NCBI GenBank assembly: GCA_002699145.1
Contig: PABK01000009.1
Span: forward strand, 1 to 64,000
DNA: 64,000 nt
Reading direction: 5' to 3'
Source: Halioglobus sp.
Lineage (GTDB): Bacteria > Pseudomonadota > Gammaproteobacteria > Pseudomonadales > Halieaceae
In this document: piece after piece, positions 1 to 9,751 of the stretch
Position numbering within the stretch: the first letter of the stretch is position 1
How the letters are laid out: the number at the start of each line of letters is the position of its first letter
The notes under the pieces: generated by a model
The model's input: the letters and a program-made list of their open reading frames with translations, nothing else
What the model was told of the DNA's origin: nothing
Databases searched by the model: none
Position numbers and translations under genes: made by a program

Positions 1-146
1 CGCATCCCCACGCGGCTCGCGACCGACCGAGGGCAGCCCGGAGGGCCGCCAGTAGTGTGCAGCGCCGCTTTTTCCCAGCGCGCGGGCGGCTCTTTGCGAA
101 GACCCCCTGCAGACTAATTCGGGACTAAGCCGGTGCTTCCAGGCAC

Positions 147-209
147 GGGGCGGAAACGCTTTCAGGCCGAGTATCTCAGCCTTCCGAGGCCTGAAAGCGT
201 TTCCGCCCC
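147..209. repeat. Perfect 22-bp inverted repeat with 19-bp loop
   Basis: Two 22-bp arms (147-168 and 188-209) are exact reverse complements around a 19-base spacer. The core arm is GGAAACGCTTTCAGGCC. No T-run follows on either side, so it is not a classical intrinsic terminator, although it lies just beyond the 3' end of epmA. It could be a bidirectional transcription end, a protein-binding palindrome or the remnant of a small mobile repeat. The rest of bases 1-256 shows no convincing gene. Confidence 0.85.
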
Positions 210-256
210 GGGCCAGGGAGCCCAACCAGCAGAGGCCAGAAAACCCAGCCCGGCAA

Positions 257-1204
257 TCAAGCCCTGCCCCAATCAAACGCCAGCACGTCCCGAATATCTG
301 ATGTACCAGTTGCAAGCATAAGCAAACGATCGAGCCCCAGCGCAACACCGCAGCAATCAGGAAGGCCGTGCTCGAGAGCGGCAAGGAGATGCTCATCGAG
401 GGGGCGTTCAGGCTGACCGCGGGCGCGGCGGCGGGCGTTGTCCGCCTCGAAACGGCGGCGCTGCTCGGCGGGGTCGGACAGTTCGTGGTAGCCGTTGGCC
501 AATTCCACGCCGTCGACGTATAGCTCAAAGCGCCGGGCGACCGGGACGCCTTCTACGGTTTCGATGCGCGACAGTGCAGCCTGGGAGGCCGGGTAGTCGT
601 GGACGAAGCACAGGTCCTGCAGTTGTGGTTCGATCACGTGGGACATCAGCAGGTCCAGCCACAGGTCGCGGTCGCCGGTGAGGTCACCCACGTCGATGTT
701 GTCGCGGGCCGACTGCTCGATATCGCGGTCTGCGGCTGTCATCGGGTCCAGGTCCAGGTGTTGCAGGAAAAGTTCACGGTAGCTATAGCGGTTTTCCGCA
801 CGGGGTCCCAGGCAGTCGCTGACCAGCTGCGCCACCTCATCCATCAGGGCGTGCAGCGAGAAGCCCGGGCGATACCATTCCAGCAGGGTGAACTCGGGAT
901 TGTGACGCGATCCCGCCTCACCGTCGCGGAAGGCGTGGGCGAGTTGGAAGATCGCCTCGCCGTGGGCCGCCAGCAGGCGCTTCATGGCGTATTCGGGGGA
1001 TGTCTGCAGGTAGCGCGGCGCGGCCAGGGAGGTGCCGCGCTGCACCAGTAGCGGCTCGATGGCGGGGTCGGTGACGCCGGCACTGCACAGCAGGGGCGTT
1101 TCCACCTCCAGTACCCCGCGCCGTGCGAAAAAGGCGCGGATGTCCGCCAGCAGCGCGGCGCGCCGCCGCAGCCCCTCCAGGTTCGCGCGCGGTCGCCAGT
1201 CCAA
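257..1204 (-). CDS. epmA: Elongation factor P--(R)-beta-lysine ligase EpmA
   Basis: A lysyl-tRNA-synthetase-like enzyme that attaches (R)-beta-lysine to a conserved lysine of EF-P, helping ribosomes through polyproline. The 315-residue product is a class II synthetase catalytic core without an anticodon-binding domain, close to the usual size of about 325. Motif 2 is visible as RHNPEFTLLEWYR and motif 3 as GVALGLDRLLM. The frame stays open into efp, so I chose TTG at 1204: it has GGGAG 7 bases upstream and gives an N-terminus (DWRPRA) matching the E. coli start region. It follows its substrate gene efp on the same strand by 23 bases. Family assignment is firm; the TTG start is inference. Confidence 0.93.
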   Translation of the reverse strand: MDWRPRANLEGLRRRAALLADIRAFFARRGVLEVETPLLCSAGVTDPAIEPLLVQRGTSLAAPRYLQTSPEYAMKRLLAAHGEAIFQLAHAFRDGEAGSRHNPEFTLLEWYRPGFSLHALMDEVAQLVSDCLGPRAENRYSYRELFLQHLDLDPMTAADRDIEQSARDNIDVGDLTGDRDLWLDLLMSHVIEPQLQDLCFVHDYPASQAALSRIETVEGVPVARRFELYVDGVELANGYHELSDPAEQRRRFEADNARRRARGQPERPLDEHLLAALEHGLPDCCGVALGLDRLLMLATGTSDIRDVLAFDWGRA

Positions 1205-1227
1205 CGGGAAGCTCCCGGGGTGGCTGC

Positions 1228-1800
1228 TCAGGATTTGCCGGCGCGACCCTGGTACTCGCCGGTACGGGTGTCGACGCGGATGACCTCGCCCTCGTTGAGA
1301 AACAGCGGCACCTTGACCGTCGCCCCGGTGCTCAGCTTGGCCGGTTTGCTGCCGCCCTGGGCGGTATCGCCCTTCAGGCCGGGGTCGGTCTCGACGATTT
1401 CCAGCTCGACGAAGTTCTGCGGCGCCACCGACAGGGGAGAGCCGTTGTACAGCGTGACCTCGCAGGTGTCCTGCTCCTTCAGCCACAGGTGCGACTCGCC
1501 CACGGCCGTGGCGTCGGCCTGGTACTGTTCGAAGGTGTCGGGCTCCATGAAATGCCAGAACTCGCCGTCGTTGTACAGGTACTCCATGGTGCGGTCCATG
1601 ACGTCCGCGCTCTCCAGGGATTCACCCGACTTGAAGGTGCGCTCCCAGACCCTGCCGGTCTTGAGATTGCGCAACTTGACGCGGTTGAAGGCCTGGCCCT
1701 TGCCCGGCTTGACGAATTCGTTGTCGAGGATGCTGCAGGGGTCGCCTTCCAGCATCACCTTGAGGCCGGAGCGAAACTCGTTGGTAGAAAAGGTCGCCAT
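1228..1800 (-). CDS. efp: Elongation factor P
   Basis: Translation factor that binds between the ribosomal P and E sites and rescues stalls at consecutive prolines. The 190-residue length is typical. The loop KPGKGQAF places a lysine at position 34, exactly the residue beta-lysylated by EpmA in E. coli, and epmA lies directly downstream. An upstream in-frame extension exists, but ATG at 1800 gives the canonical MATFSTNEF start. No epmB (the aminomutase supplying beta-lysine) is visible in the window, although in many relatives it sits beside efp. Confidence 0.98.
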   Translation of the reverse strand: MATFSTNEFRSGLKVMLEGDPCSILDNEFVKPGKGQAFNRVKLRNLKTGRVWERTFKSGESLESADVMDRTMEYLYNDGEFWHFMEPDTFEQYQADATAVGESHLWLKEQDTCEVTLYNGSPLSVAPQNFVELEIVETDPGLKGDTAQGGSKPAKLSTGATVKVPLFLNEGEVIRVDTRTGEYQGRAGKS

Positions 1801-1950
1801 GCTGTTCTCTTGACTCTCGCGGGAAAAAGGGCGCATATGATACCCCAGCGTGGACACCAATGCAGCGGCCGCGTGGCCTTGCGCGACGGATGTGCCATAC
1901 TCAACAGAAGAGGTTGTCGCCGTGCACACGGCTTGCGGAGCCCTTCACCC

Positions 1951-3777
1951 ATGGCCGGGAATGGAACAATCAGGCTGACCCTACCGCGGCAGGACCTGCC
2001 GCATTTCACCCTGTTCCGGCCGGACGCCGGAGCCGCCGCGGACTGGCTGCGCACGCTGCCGGTGACGCGCGCCGAGACCTGCGCACAAATGCTGGCGCAC
2101 GCGCTGGCGGAGATGAACCGCGCCCGTCTCCCGCCCGAAGCGCGCCACAGTGTGCTGGAGGCGCTGCGTCCCAGTATCGATACCGCCCTGGCCAACCTGG
2201 GCAAGCGCTTCATCAACCAGCCGCTGGTGATGCCGGACAAGCCTCGCCAGCTGGCCGACCTGTGCGACCAGCTACTGTCACTGGCGGGCACCGCCTACGC
2301 GGTGGTCGCCGTGGAAACCATCGAACAGCGCGACGCCATCCGGCAGACGCACCCGGCGCGCCTGGCCTGCCAGGCGCTGCAACACGCCCTGCTCTACACC
2401 GGCCGCAAGATCCTCCAGTCCTTCCAGCTGTACCGGCCGCTGCACATCCGCGGCTGGCACTCCCTGCACCAGCTGTTCGCCCTGGCGGAAAACCAGCAGC
2501 TGGCCGACCTGCCGGTTCCCGAGCCGCTGGCCGGGGGCGAAACCATCCGCGCCACCTACTTCCAGGCCCTGTTGCTGGGCTGCTGCAAGCCAAACCAGCT
2601 GCGCCAGGCCGACATGGCGACCCTGTTCACGGCGCTGCGCAACTGGGCGGACAAGGTGGAACTGGTTGCGCCCGGCGCGGGCACAGGCCTGTTCCTCGTC
2701 GACCTGGACAGCGACCAGCCGCCACGCTACAGCAGCCTGTACCCGGGTGAACCCGGTCCCGGCTGCCGCTATATCAACACGGCCCTGGCGATCGAGGAAC
2801 TGTACCGTCGCAAGGCGCCGCCGGGCGGCGACAACGCGCAGGACGCCGCCGCCGGTATACCGGATCACCTTGTGGATCACCTCATCTCCTCACTGGGCAG
2901 CATGAGCCTGCGCAATTTCAAGCGCGCCCCGTCGACGGCGCCGCTGCGCGTGTGCCTGGGCCTGTCCGCGACGCACTACCACGTCGCCGGCCGGCGCGAC
3001 TTCCGCGCCCTGCTGCGGAACAGCGGCTTCGAATCCGCGGTCGCCGACCCGGGCAACCCGTTCCTGCAGGAGCAGCGGCGCGGTGACGCCTGGTCGACGG
3101 CCAACCCACACAATGAATTTGTCCGCAACGAATGGCTTCCCGGCCAGGAGTCCGAGGCCGACCGGGCGCACCGCATCGAACTGGACGAACGCACGCGCGC
3201 ACAGCTGCTGGAGGAAGTGGATGTGCAGCTGCCACTGGACCAGCGCTACCCCGTGCACGAGGTCGGCCTGGCCGACGCCAGCCCCGGCGGCTACTGCCTG
3301 GAGTGGACGGAATCCCTGCCCGGTGACGTCAACACCGGCGACCTCGTCGGCCTCAAGGAGGGGCAAAGTGAGCAGTGGGTCATCGCGGTCATTCGCTGGA
3401 TAAGCCGGCTGGAAAACTCGCGCACCCTGATCGGCCTGGAACTGCTCAGCCCGCGCGCCAGCGCCTACGGCGCGGTCATTCACCGGCCGGGGGCGGACAG
3501 CTCCGCACCCATGCGCGCGCTGTTGCTGCCCGAAATCAGGCTGGTGGCGCAACAAAACACCCTGGTAACGCCGCGCGCGAGCTTTCGCGAGCGTCAGCGC
3601 GTCACCCTGGTCGCCGACGGCGAGACCCACACCGTGCTGCTGTTGCGCCAGGTATCCTGTACCGCGAGCTTCGCGCAGTTCGAGTTCCGCTACATCGAGG
3701 AACTGGGCGACGTGCTGGCCAGGGAGCACGGCGCCTCCCCGGGCGGGGGATACGACTCGCTGTGGAGCAATATCTAG
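1951..3777 (+). CDS. Conserved protein with PilZ-like C-terminal region
   Basis: A 608-residue soluble protein divergent from efp across a 150-bp gap. I do not recognise the N-terminal two thirds, a mostly helical region without membrane segments. From about residue 430 the sequence resembles a PilZ-type beta-barrel: a basic stretch near RERQRVTLV and, around residue 480, IRWISRLENSRTLIGLELLSP-type strands. PilZ domains often bind cyclic di-GMP, but I cannot identify the paired RxxxR and D/NxSxxG signatures, so binding is unproven. ATG at 1951 has GGAG 10 bases upstream; the reading frame continues upstream but would overlap efp. Gene reality is clear, function is inferred. Confidence 0.8.
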   Translation: MAGNGTIRLTLPRQDLPHFTLFRPDAGAAADWLRTLPVTRAETCAQMLAHALAEMNRARLPPEARHSVLEALRPSIDTALANLGKRFINQPLVMPDKPRQLADLCDQLLSLAGTAYAVVAVETIEQRDAIRQTHPARLACQALQHALLYTGRKILQSFQLYRPLHIRGWHSLHQLFALAENQQLADLPVPEPLAGGETIRATYFQALLLGCCKPNQLRQADMATLFTALRNWADKVELVAPGAGTGLFLVDLDSDQPPRYSSLYPGEPGPGCRYINTALAIEELYRRKAPPGGDNAQDAAAGIPDHLVDHLISSLGSMSLRNFKRAPSTAPLRVCLGLSATHYHVAGRRDFRALLRNSGFESAVADPGNPFLQEQRRGDAWSTANPHNEFVRNEWLPGQESEADRAHRIELDERTRAQLLEEVDVQLPLDQRYPVHEVGLADASPGGYCLEWTESLPGDVNTGDLVGLKEGQSEQWVIAVIRWISRLENSRTLIGLELLSPRASAYGAVIHRPGADSSAPMRALLLPEIRLVAQQNTLVTPRASFRERQRVTLVADGETHTVLLLRQVSCTASFAQFEFRYIEELGDVLAREHGASPGGGYDSLWSNI

Positions 3778-3803
3778 TACGGTGCGCGTAGTAGAGTGTG
3801 CGC

Positions 3804-5033
3804 TCAGGCCTGCGCCGACACCCCGGGGTGGTAGCGGTCGGAAAAGCCCAGCAGGTAGAGAATGGCGTCCAGCCCCAGGGTGGAGATGGACTGCTCCGCC
3901 GACTGTTTGACCAGCGGCTTGGCGCGGAAGGCCACCCCCAGTCCGGCGATACTGAGCATGGGCAGGTCGTTGGCGCCATCGCCCACGGCGATGACCTGCT
4001 GCAGGTCGATGCCCTCCTCCGCGGCCAGCTGGCGCAGCAGTTCCGCCTTGCGCGCCCCGTCGACGATGGTTCCGCTGATCGCGCCGGAAACCGCCCCGTC
4101 GACGATATCCAGTTCGTTGGCGTAGACGTAGTCGATGCCCAGGCGCTGCTGCAGGTGGCGCGCAAAGTAGGTGAAACCGCCGGAGAGAATCGCGGTGCGG
4201 TAGCCCAGCTTGCGCAGGGTGGAGATCAGGTGTTCCGCGCCCTCGGTGATCCTCAGGTCGGCGGCGACCTGTTCCAGCGCGGACTCCGGCAGGCCCTTGA
4301 GCAATGCGACCCGGGCGCGAAAGCTCTCGCTGAAGTCGAGCTCGCCGCGCATGGCGCGCTCGGTAATGGCGCTGACCTGCTCGCCCACGCCGGCGATGTG
4401 CGCCAGTTCATCAATGACTTCCGCCTCGATCAGCGTGGAGTCCATGTCGAAGGCGACCAGGCGCCGGTTGCGGCGGTACATGTTGTCCTGCTGGAACGCC
4501 AGGTCCACTTCCAGCGCGCCGGCGACCTCGAGCAGTTCACGGCGGAACGCCGCGGCGTCCGGCAGTGAACCACGCGCGGAAAACTCCACGCAGGCCTTGC
4601 TCAACGCCGGGAGTTCGCCCAGGGGTATACGCCCGGAAAGTCGGTTGATGCCGTCGATGTTGAGGCCGTGAGCGGAAACCACCGCGGTGACGCGGGCGAG
4701 TTGGTCGGAGGTGATCTTGCGCGCCAGCAGGGTGATGATATAGCGCGCGCGCCCCTGGCCCTCGACCCACTGGCCATAGCTCTGCGGCGATACAGTGCTG
4801 CTGCGCAGGCGCAGGTCGCGGGCGTCGGCGAAGGCCTGGATGGCGCCGGTCAGCGCCTGCTGGTCGCAGTCCTGGGGCAGCTCGGCGAGTATGCCCAGGG
4901 ACAGGGTAGCGTGAATCACCGATTGCCCGATGTCCAGGACGTTCGCCCTGCGCTCGGAGAGGATCGCACTGATGCCGGCAGTAACCCCGGGCTGGTCCTC
5001 GCCGGAGATCGTTATCAGCAGGATTTGATTCAC
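3804..5033 (-). CDS. serB: Phosphoserine phosphatase SerB
   Basis: Catalyses the last step of serine synthesis, hydrolysing O-phosphoserine. The C-terminal HAD domain starts with FDMDST, putting the nucleophile at D196 and the second Asp at D198; SGGFTYF (motif II) and GDGANDLPM (motif III) follow. About 190 N-terminal residues form an ACT-like regulatory pair starting LLITISGEDQPGV. At 409 residues it matches the long Pseudomonas-type SerB rather than the 322-residue E. coli form. It is divergent from an AhpA/YtjB-family gene, an arrangement also seen in E. coli, and convergent with the PilZ-like gene. Confidence 0.97.
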   Translation of the reverse strand: MNQILLITISGEDQPGVTAGISAILSERRANVLDIGQSVIHATLSLGILAELPQDCDQQALTGAIQAFADARDLRLRSSTVSPQSYGQWVEGQGRARYIITLLARKITSDQLARVTAVVSAHGLNIDGINRLSGRIPLGELPALSKACVEFSARGSLPDAAAFRRELLEVAGALEVDLAFQQDNMYRRNRRLVAFDMDSTLIEAEVIDELAHIAGVGEQVSAITERAMRGELDFSESFRARVALLKGLPESALEQVAADLRITEGAEHLISTLRKLGYRTAILSGGFTYFARHLQQRLGIDYVYANELDIVDGAVSGAISGTIVDGARKAELLRQLAAEEGIDLQQVIAVGDGANDLPMLSIAGLGVAFRAKPLVKQSAEQSISTLGLDAILYLLGFSDRYHPGVSAQA

Positions 5034-5167
5034 ATCTGGCGCACCGTTCTTGGTCAGGGCGCCATTCTACTGATCAGGACAGGGCGTGGAAAGGCGGCGC
5101 TGCCGCGCAATCGGTGGCGAGTGTGGTTTATACTGGGCCGCCACCAATAAGAACCGGCCCGCCCCGT

Positions 5168-6418
5168 GTGAACGACCGTCTGCGCAACACCAGCCTCTCA
5201 CAGCAACTGGCCATCACTGCCGCCGCCCTGTGCCTGTTGGTGGCCCTTGCGCTGGTGGCGCTGGCCGCGATATCCAGCCGGCACATGATGGCGCAACAGG
5301 AAGCGGGCTACGGCAACGCCCTGGCGCAGCTGATCGCGCGCCGGGTCAGCGTCGCCATGGAAAGCGGCGACCTGCTCAGCGTATCCGCCTCACTGCGCCG
5401 TTTCGTCAACATCTCCGCGGCCGACTCCGTGGTTATCACCGACGTCGAGGGCAAGGCCATCGGTCAGGCGGGGGAGCCGGCGCATACGCGCCGCTACTAC
5501 TACAGCGCCCCGGTGTACATCGACACCGATATCGCCGGCGAGGTAACCGTCGGTATCGGCGGCGACCACTCCCGGGCAGCGCTGAACCGTTTCATACTCA
5601 GCCTGATCGGCCTGGCCGTGCTGCTGAGTCTCACCGTCTTCGCCGGCAGCCATCACTTCGGCCAGCGCCTGGGCAACCGCCTGGCCGCCATGGCGCGCAA
5701 CATCGCGCTGGAGGAGGAGGACACGCCGGCCGACGCCAACGAGGTCCGGTTGCTGGAGCGGCGCATAGACGCGCTTCCCATGGACCTGTTGCGCACCCGC
5801 TCCGAGCCGGGCGCGCAGGAGGAGAACTACCGCAGCACCGCGGTGCTGTACCTGCACCTGTCCAGCCTGATCGACTACGTGGACACCCTCGACGAGAGCG
5901 CGCTGCAACGCTATACCGGACGCCTGCACCAGGTAGTCTACGCCGCGGCGGGGTTCTATGCCGGGGAGCTGCAGGTGGCGCGTCAGTTCGGCCTGGCGGT
6001 GTATTTCAGCGGCGACAACAAGGCGGGCAGCGCCGCGTTTCGCGCCGCCTCCTGCGCCTGGCTGGTGCGCGCGGTGAGCCGCGACCTGGAACAGCAAATG
6101 TCCCTGTCGATGAAAATCGCCATGGCGATTTCACAAAGTGAGCTGGGCGCCGGCGATGACGGTGACATCTACCCGGGGCTCTACATGCAACACACCCTGG
6201 ACGAACTGCAAGCGGTCTGTGCCAGCTCGCCACCGCAGCTGCTGCTGTCGCCGGTGGCCTGCCAGGACATGGACGTCGCCAGCCGCCTGCGCGTCGGCGC
6301 GCCGGGTGGCAACGACTACGCGCCGATCGAGGAGTTCGCCGGCACCTACAAGGACCTGCTGGAGCGCCAGCTACGGCTGATCATGAAACGCCTCGCCGAC
6401 CCCGGCTCGCGGCGCTAG
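5168..6418 (+). CDS. AhpA/YtjB-family membrane protein
   Basis: A 416-residue inner-membrane protein. One strong transmembrane segment lies near residues 12-32, a short periplasmic region follows, and a second hydrophobic segment occurs near 140-160, leaving a large cytoplasmic domain. Position next to serB on the opposite strand matches ytjB (smp) in E. coli and the membrane-protein gene near serB in Pseudomonas, so this is probably the same family; its biochemical role is not established. GTG at 5168 places the hydrophobic segment properly; the frame is open upstream without a good start. Its stop overlaps the convergent parC stop by 4 bases. Confidence 0.8.
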   Translation: MNDRLRNTSLSQQLAITAAALCLLVALALVALAAISSRHMMAQQEAGYGNALAQLIARRVSVAMESGDLLSVSASLRRFVNISAADSVVITDVEGKAIGQAGEPAHTRRYYYSAPVYIDTDIAGEVTVGIGGDHSRAALNRFILSLIGLAVLLSLTVFAGSHHFGQRLGNRLAAMARNIALEEEDTPADANEVRLLERRIDALPMDLLRTRSEPGAQEENYRSTAVLYLHLSSLIDYVDTLDESALQRYTGRLHQVVYAAAGFYAGELQVARQFGLAVYFSGDNKAGSAAFRAASCAWLVRAVSRDLEQQMSLSMKIAMAISQSELGAGDDGDIYPGLYMQHTLDELQAVCASSPPQLLLSPVACQDMDVASRLRVGAPGGNDYAPIEEFAGTYKDLLERQLRLIMKRLADPGSRR

Positions 6419-8676
6419 CTCTCGCCGGCGCGCTCCACCAGCATACGGTCGACCTTCTGTAGCCCGCGCGGCAGCTTCAGCCCGCGCCGGCCGCGTTCAC
6501 CCCGATAGTGCGCCAGGTCTTCTCCCTTGAGCGTGAGATGGCGCTTGCCGGAATGGATGACCAGCGCATCGCGCTCGCCCAGTACCTGCACCGCGAGCAT
6601 CCACTCCTCGCGGTTCTGCAGCCGTGCAGAGGGGATACCGAGAATCTTGTTGCCCTTGCCGCGCGGCATCTGCGGCAGGTCCGCCAGTGGGAAAATCAGC
6701 ATGCGGCCCTCGTTGGACACCGCCGCCACCCAGGCATCCCCGGCCGTCACCGGGGCGGGCTGGACGACGCGCGCCCCCTTGGGCAGTTTGAGCGCCCCCT
6801 TGCCGGCCCGGTTCTTGGTCTGCAGGTCCGCCAGCTTCGCCACGAAACCGTAGCCGGCATCGGAGGCCAGCAGGTACAGGGCCTCCTCCGCGCCCATCAT
6901 CAGCCCCTCGAAGGTGGCCCCGGAGGGCGGGTTGATGCGCCCGGTCACGGGTTCGCCCTGGCCGCGCGCCGAGGGCAGGTTGTGCGAGGCAATGGTGTAC
7001 GCGCGCCCGGTGGAGTCCAGAATCACCGTGGGCTGGTTGCTGCGCCCCAGCGCGGACATCTTGTAGGCGTCACCGGACTTGTAGCTGAGCGCCGCCGGGT
7101 CGATCTCGTGGCCCTTGGCCGCGCGGATCCAGCCCTTCTCCGACATCACTACGGTGATAGGGTCGGCGGTCATCAGCTCCAGTTCGCTGAAGGCCTTGGC
7201 CTCGTCGCGCTGCACCAGCGGTGAGCGGCGCGCGTCGCCGTACTTCTCCGCCACCGCCTTGAGTTCTTTCTTGATCAGGGTTTTCAGTCGCGCCGCGCTG
7301 CCCAGGGTTTGTTGCAGGGAGTCGCGCTCCTCGCCCAGCTCTTTTTGCTCGGCGCGGATGTTCATCTCCTCCAGCTTGGCGAGATTGCGCAGCTTCAATT
7401 CGAGGATGGCCTCGGCCTGCACGTCGGTAATCCCGAAGCGCTGCATCAGCGCCGGCTTGGGCTTGTCCTCGGTGCGAATGATGTGGATGACCTCGTCGAT
7501 ATTCAGGTAGGCGACGAGGTAGCCCTCGAGGATATGCAGGCGCTTTTCCACGCGCTCCAGCCGGTATTCCAGGCGCCGGCGCACGGTCTCGGTGCGAAAC
7601 TTCAGCCATTCCCGCAGAATGCCGTCCAGGCCCTTGACCCCGGGCCGGCCGTCGATGCCGATCATGTTCAGGTTGACGCGGTAACTGCGCTCCAGGTCGG
7701 TGCTGGCGAACAGGTGGCTCATCAGCGAGTCGAGGTCGACGCGGTTGGAGCGCGGCACGATGACCAGGCGCGTGGGGTTTTCGTGGTCCGACTCGTCGCG
7801 CAGGTCCGCGACCATGGGCAGCTTGCGCGCCTGCATCTGCTGCGCGATCTGCTCGAGGATCTTCGACCCGGAGACCTGGTAGGGCAGGGCATTGATGACG
7901 ATATCGCCGCCCTCCTTCTCCCACACGGCGCGCATGCGCAGGGCGCCGCGGCCGCTGCTGTACATCTCCACGATATCTTCCCGCGGTGTGATGATCTCCG
8001 CATCGGTGGGAAAATCCGGGCCCAGCACGTTCTCGCACAGTTCGGCGACGGTGGATTTGGGTTTTTCCAGCAGCTGTATCGCCGCCGCGACCACCTCGTT
8101 CAGGTTGTGCGGGGGGATATCGGTGGCCATACCCACGGCGATGCCGGTGGTGCCGTTGAGCAGCACGTTGGGCGCCTGGGCGGGCAGCACCGCCGGTTCG
8201 TCCAGCGTGCCGTCGAAATTGGGTATCCAGTCCACGGTGCCCTGGCCGAGCTCCCCCAGCAGCACCTCGGCGTAGGCGGTCAGGCGCGACTCGGTGTAAC
8301 GCATGGCGGCGAAGGACTTCGGGTCGTCGGCCGAACCCCAGTTCCCCTGCCCGTCGATCAGCGGGTAGCGGTAGCTGAAGTCCTGGGCCATCAGCACCAT
8401 CGCCTCGTAGGCGGCGCTGTCGCCGTGGGGGTGGAACTTGCCGATGACGTCGCCGACCGTGCGCGCGGATTTCTTGTACTTCGCCGAGGCCTTCAGGCCC
8501 AGCTCGCTCATGGCGTAAATGATGCGCCGCTGCACGGGCTTCATGCCGTCGCCCACGTGGGGCAACGCGCGGTCGAGAATCACGTACATGGAGTAGTCGA
8601 GGTAGGCTTTTTCCGCGTACTGCTTGAGCGACACCTGTTCGACGCCGTCGTTATCAAATTCCAGGGATTCAGACAT
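6415..8676 (-). CDS. parC: DNA topoisomerase IV subunit A
   Basis: Breakage-reunion subunit of topoisomerase IV, which decatenates daughter chromosomes with ParE (the parE gene is cut off at the far end of this window). At 753 residues it has normal ParC length. Active-site tyrosine is Y127 in RYTESRL, equivalent to E. coli Y120. The quinolone-determining region reads [12 protein letters not shown] with S87 and E91 (E. coli S80 and E84) in the sensitive state. The C-terminal blades of the DNA-wrapping domain are present. It follows the cNMP-binding protein gene on the same strand by 70 bases. Confidence 0.98.
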   Translation of the reverse strand: MSESLEFDNDGVEQVSLKQYAEKAYLDYSMYVILDRALPHVGDGMKPVQRRIIYAMSELGLKASAKYKKSARTVGDVIGKFHPHGDSAAYEAMVLMAQDFSYRYPLIDGQGNWGSADDPKSFAAMRYTESRLTAYAEVLLGELGQGTVDWIPNFDGTLDEPAVLPAQAPNVLLNGTTGIAVGMATDIPPHNLNEVVAAAIQLLEKPKSTVAELCENVLGPDFPTDAEIITPREDIVEMYSSGRGALRMRAVWEKEGGDIVINALPYQVSGSKILEQIAQQMQARKLPMVADLRDESDHENPTRLVIVPRSNRVDLDSLMSHLFASTDLERSYRVNLNMIGIDGRPGVKGLDGILREWLKFRTETVRRRLEYRLERVEKRLHILEGYLVAYLNIDEVIHIIRTEDKPKPALMQRFGITDVQAEAILELKLRNLAKLEEMNIRAEQKELGEERDSLQQTLGSAARLKTLIKKELKAVAEKYGDARRSPLVQRDEAKAFSELELMTADPITVVMSEKGWIRAAKGHEIDPAALSYKSGDAYKMSALGRSNQPTVILDSTGRAYTIASHNLPSARGQGEPVTGRINPPSGATFEGLMMGAEEALYLLASDAGYGFVAKLADLQTKNRAGKGALKLPKGARVVQPAPVTAGDAWVAAVSNEGRMLIFPLADLPQMPRGKGNKILGIPSARLQNREEWMLAVQVLGERDALVIHSGKRHLTLKGEDLAHYRGERGRRGLKLPRGLQKVDRMLVERAGES

Positions 8677-8746
8677 GCTTTAACAACCACATAGTGTTCA
8701 AGTAGGGGTATCTCGTCGGACGAAGGTATCGCCCTGGGGCCCGGGC

Positions 8747-9556
8747 CTAGACCGTGCGTCGTGTCCCGCGCAAGCCGACAAGCTGTTCGTTCAGGTTGAC
8801 GATGGAGTTTGCCATATCGATCATCAGGCTGTGAATGGTGGCGGGGTTGCTCTTGATCAATTCCGTGAACTGCTCCTTGGGCACCTTGACCACCGAACAG
8901 CTGGTCTTGGCGCGCACGGTGGCGCTGCGGTCGGCTTGCGTCAGCGCCGCCATCGCGCCGAATATCTCGCCGTCGCCGATACGACCCACGGAAACGTCGT
9001 CGACCAGCACCTCGGCCACGCCGGAGGTCATGTTGAAGACAAAGTCGGCCCGGCCTCCCTGCTGGATAATGACCTCGCCGGGCTCGTACACCTCGAAGCC
9101 GGGGGTGGCGCTCGTCTCCTCGGGGGTGCAGGCCGCGGTGATGCGCAGCATCATACCGGCATAGGTGACCAGCAGGCGTGTCCACAGGCGTACCGCCTGG
9201 GGGTCGTCGAAGACCCGCCGCATGAAGTCCAGGGCCGGGTAGGCGTCCAGCTTTGCCCCGCTGCCGCTGCCGTAGAACACGGCGATCTCATCATTCCCGG
9301 TGCCGGTGATATCCGGCAGCAACAGTTCCCCTTCCTCCAGGGTGTAGATAGTCTTGTCCTGGTAGCGCGCGGCGATGCTGCCCGCGCGCACAACATAGAA
9401 CTGCGCGCCGTCGAAACCGCGGAAATTGCCTCCGGGGGTCGCCTCGACCTCGAGGGGCAAAGGCGGCATATTGACCGTTTCCAGCAGGGCGCGCACCAGT
9501 TCCCGGTATTGCCCACCCAGATTGGTGAAAGCCTGCTCATCAGTATTCGCCAGCAT
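8747..9556 (-). CDS. Cyclic nucleotide-binding domain protein
   Basis: A 269-residue soluble protein. The C-terminal half is a canonical CAP-type cNMP-binding barrel (FEVYEPGEVIIQQGGRADFV through GEIFGAMAAL and RSATVRAKTSC). The N-terminal half, around FYVVRAGSIAARY and LEEGELLLPDI, looks like a second, degenerate barrel. There is no HTH or enzymatic domain, so it is a sensor or adaptor rather than a CRP-type regulator. GEIFGAMAAL with RSAT resembles the phosphate-binding cassette, but ligand binding is not assured. ATG at 9556 has GAAGG 8 bases upstream. It precedes parC on the same strand and may be co-transcribed. Confidence 0.85.
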   Translation of the reverse strand: MLANTDEQAFTNLGGQYRELVRALLETVNMPPLPLEVEATPGGNFRGFDGAQFYVVRAGSIAARYQDKTIYTLEEGELLLPDITGTGNDEIAVFYGSGSGAKLDAYPALDFMRRVFDDPQAVRLWTRLLVTYAGMMLRITAACTPEETSATPGFEVYEPGEVIIQQGGRADFVFNMTSGVAEVLVDDVSVGRIGDGEIFGAMAALTQADRSATVRAKTSCSVVKVPKEQFTELIKSNPATIHSLMIDMANSIVNLNEQLVGLRGTRRTV

Positions 9557-9751
9557 CAGCGCGACCTTCTTCTGCCCACAGCGAAAATACCACGTTGTCT
9601 CGTCTACGGCGCCTCGCGGCCCCTTGTTATTCTCCGGCGAAAGGCGGCTTCGCCCCGCCGGCGATCCCTGTTGCCGGGACCGCATTTGCGCCTATAGTAG
9701 CAACTTCCTCGCTGGCGGAGAATGTCGGCGGCAGGTTTTCTTGGGACGGAC

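Noticed and set aside
147..209. Intrinsic terminator for epmA
   Set aside because: The hairpin is long with a large loop and has no T-run on the epmA-proximal reading direction, so I list it only as an inverted repeat.
1123..1950. N-terminal extension of the PilZ-like gene
   Set aside because: It overlaps efp and epmA on the opposite strand and has arginine/alanine-rich shadow composition; ATG 1951 is preferred.
7309..8694. Long open frame antisense to parC (461 codons)
   Set aside because: It lies wholly opposite a clear parC, is rich in His/Gln/Val in the usual GC-shadow manner and shows no family motif.
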